NCBI GenBank assembly: GCA_035272265.1
Contig: DATEQV010000004.1
Coordinates: 1-5,743, forward strand
Direction of reading: 5' to 3'
From: Acidisphaera sp035272265
GTDB lineage: Bacteria > Pseudomonadota > Alphaproteobacteria > Acetobacterales > Acetobacteraceae
DNA: 5,743 nucleotides
Part shown: one piece after another, positions 5,460-5,743 of the stretch
Numbering within the stretch: position 1 is the stretch's first letter
How the letters are laid out: every line of letters begins with the position of its first letter
Program-made: the position numbers and the translations under genes
The notes under the pieces: model-generated
Database searches by the model: none
What the model was told of the DNA's origin: nothing
What the model saw: the letters and a program-made list of their open reading frames with translations, nothing else

Positions 5460-5743
5460 ATGTGGAGGGCGATCCTGCTGGCCGTTGCGTTGACTGCGCC
5501 CGCCGCGCGCGCGGCGACGCAGGACACCACGCCGGCGCCGCCGTCACACGCCGCCACGGCACACCCCGCCACGACACAACCCACCACGACTCACGCCGAC
5601 ACGCACGCGCACACCGCGAAGCACGAGCACAAGCCGGCGCACCCGACCGCAAGCGCCGCACATCCGGCGCACACGGCCGCGAAACCGGCCGTGCCGCTGC
5701 CCGCGGCTGCCGCCCCTGCGCCCGCGCCCGTCGCAGCCGCGCC
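5460..5743 (+). CDS. Histidine/Ala/Thr/Pro-rich exported protein, N-terminal part (3'-truncated by window edge)
   Basis: From the ATG at 5460 the frame is open to the end of the window, 94 codons plus two bases, with no stop. Residues 1-18 form a short signal peptide: MWR, a hydrophobic core, then ARA before Ala19. The mature part is low complexity: ten histidines between residues 30 and 71 (30, 35, 45, 49, 51, 55, 57, 61, 68, 71) among Ala, Thr and Pro, then a Pro-Ala stretch from 76. There is no Cys. Such linkers can bind metal ions, or simply tether a downstream periplasmic domain to the membrane or cell wall; the domain lies outside the window, so function cannot be told. It starts 41 nt after the DsrE-like gene, with only a weak ribosome site. 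It is probably in the same transcript, but coding of a low-complexity tract is harder to prove. Confidence 0.65.
   Translation, partial: MWRAILLAVALTAPAARAATQDTTPAPPSHAATAHPATTQPTTTHADTHAHTAKHEHKPAHPTASAAHPAHTAAKPAVPLPAAAAPAPAPVAAA

Overview
The window is GC-rich throughout, with coding DNA on both strands packed at 40 nt spacing or less in most places. Gene content and protein style point to an alphaproteobacterium, probably of the Rhodospirillales/Acetobacteraceae type: a QueC with the long histidine-containing linker in its zinc site, a Rap1a/Tai-like secreted protein, a stand-alone MoeB followed by a DsrE-like protein, and Shine-Dalgarno sites with GTG starts. The taxonomic call is inference from style, not from a marker gene.

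Layout. (1) 1-285 (+): C-terminal end of a SOUL-type heme-binding protein, cut by the window edge. (2) 336-2082 (-): a two-gene oxidoreductase operon. A GTG-started short-chain dehydrogenase (SDR) is followed after 4 nt by a D-2-hydroxyacid dehydrogenase. (3) 2157-4122 (-): coiled-coil protein, queC, Rap1a/Tai-like protein and a basic-residue-free exported protein, ending at a strong 13-bp stem terminator. The first two genes overlap by four bases (GTGA). Whether all four are one transcript is unproven, because a 172-nt gap precedes the last gene. (4) 4123-4229: a 107-nt divergent intergenic region with an 8-bp inverted repeat and a TATGAT box. (5) 4230-5743 (+): moeB, a DsrE-like gene overlapping its end, then a histidine-rich exported protein that runs off the window.

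How the genes work together. QueC makes preQ0 for the queuosine tRNA modification. MoeB adenylates the C-terminus of a small sulfur-carrier protein, and the overlapping DsrE-like protein could hand on sulfur, though this is inference. The SDR and the hydroxyacid dehydrogenase probably act on related hydroxy/keto-acid or sugar-acid substrates, but the substrate cannot be read from sequence. The two small exported proteins next to queC have no obvious link to queuosine.

No mobile element, CRISPR array, tRNA, rRNA or complete defence system is visible. The most curious items are the uninterrupted coiled-coil protein coupled to queC, the MoeB/DsrE overlap, the orphan Rap1a-like protein, and the adjacent exported protein of identical length whose mature form has no Lys or Arg.
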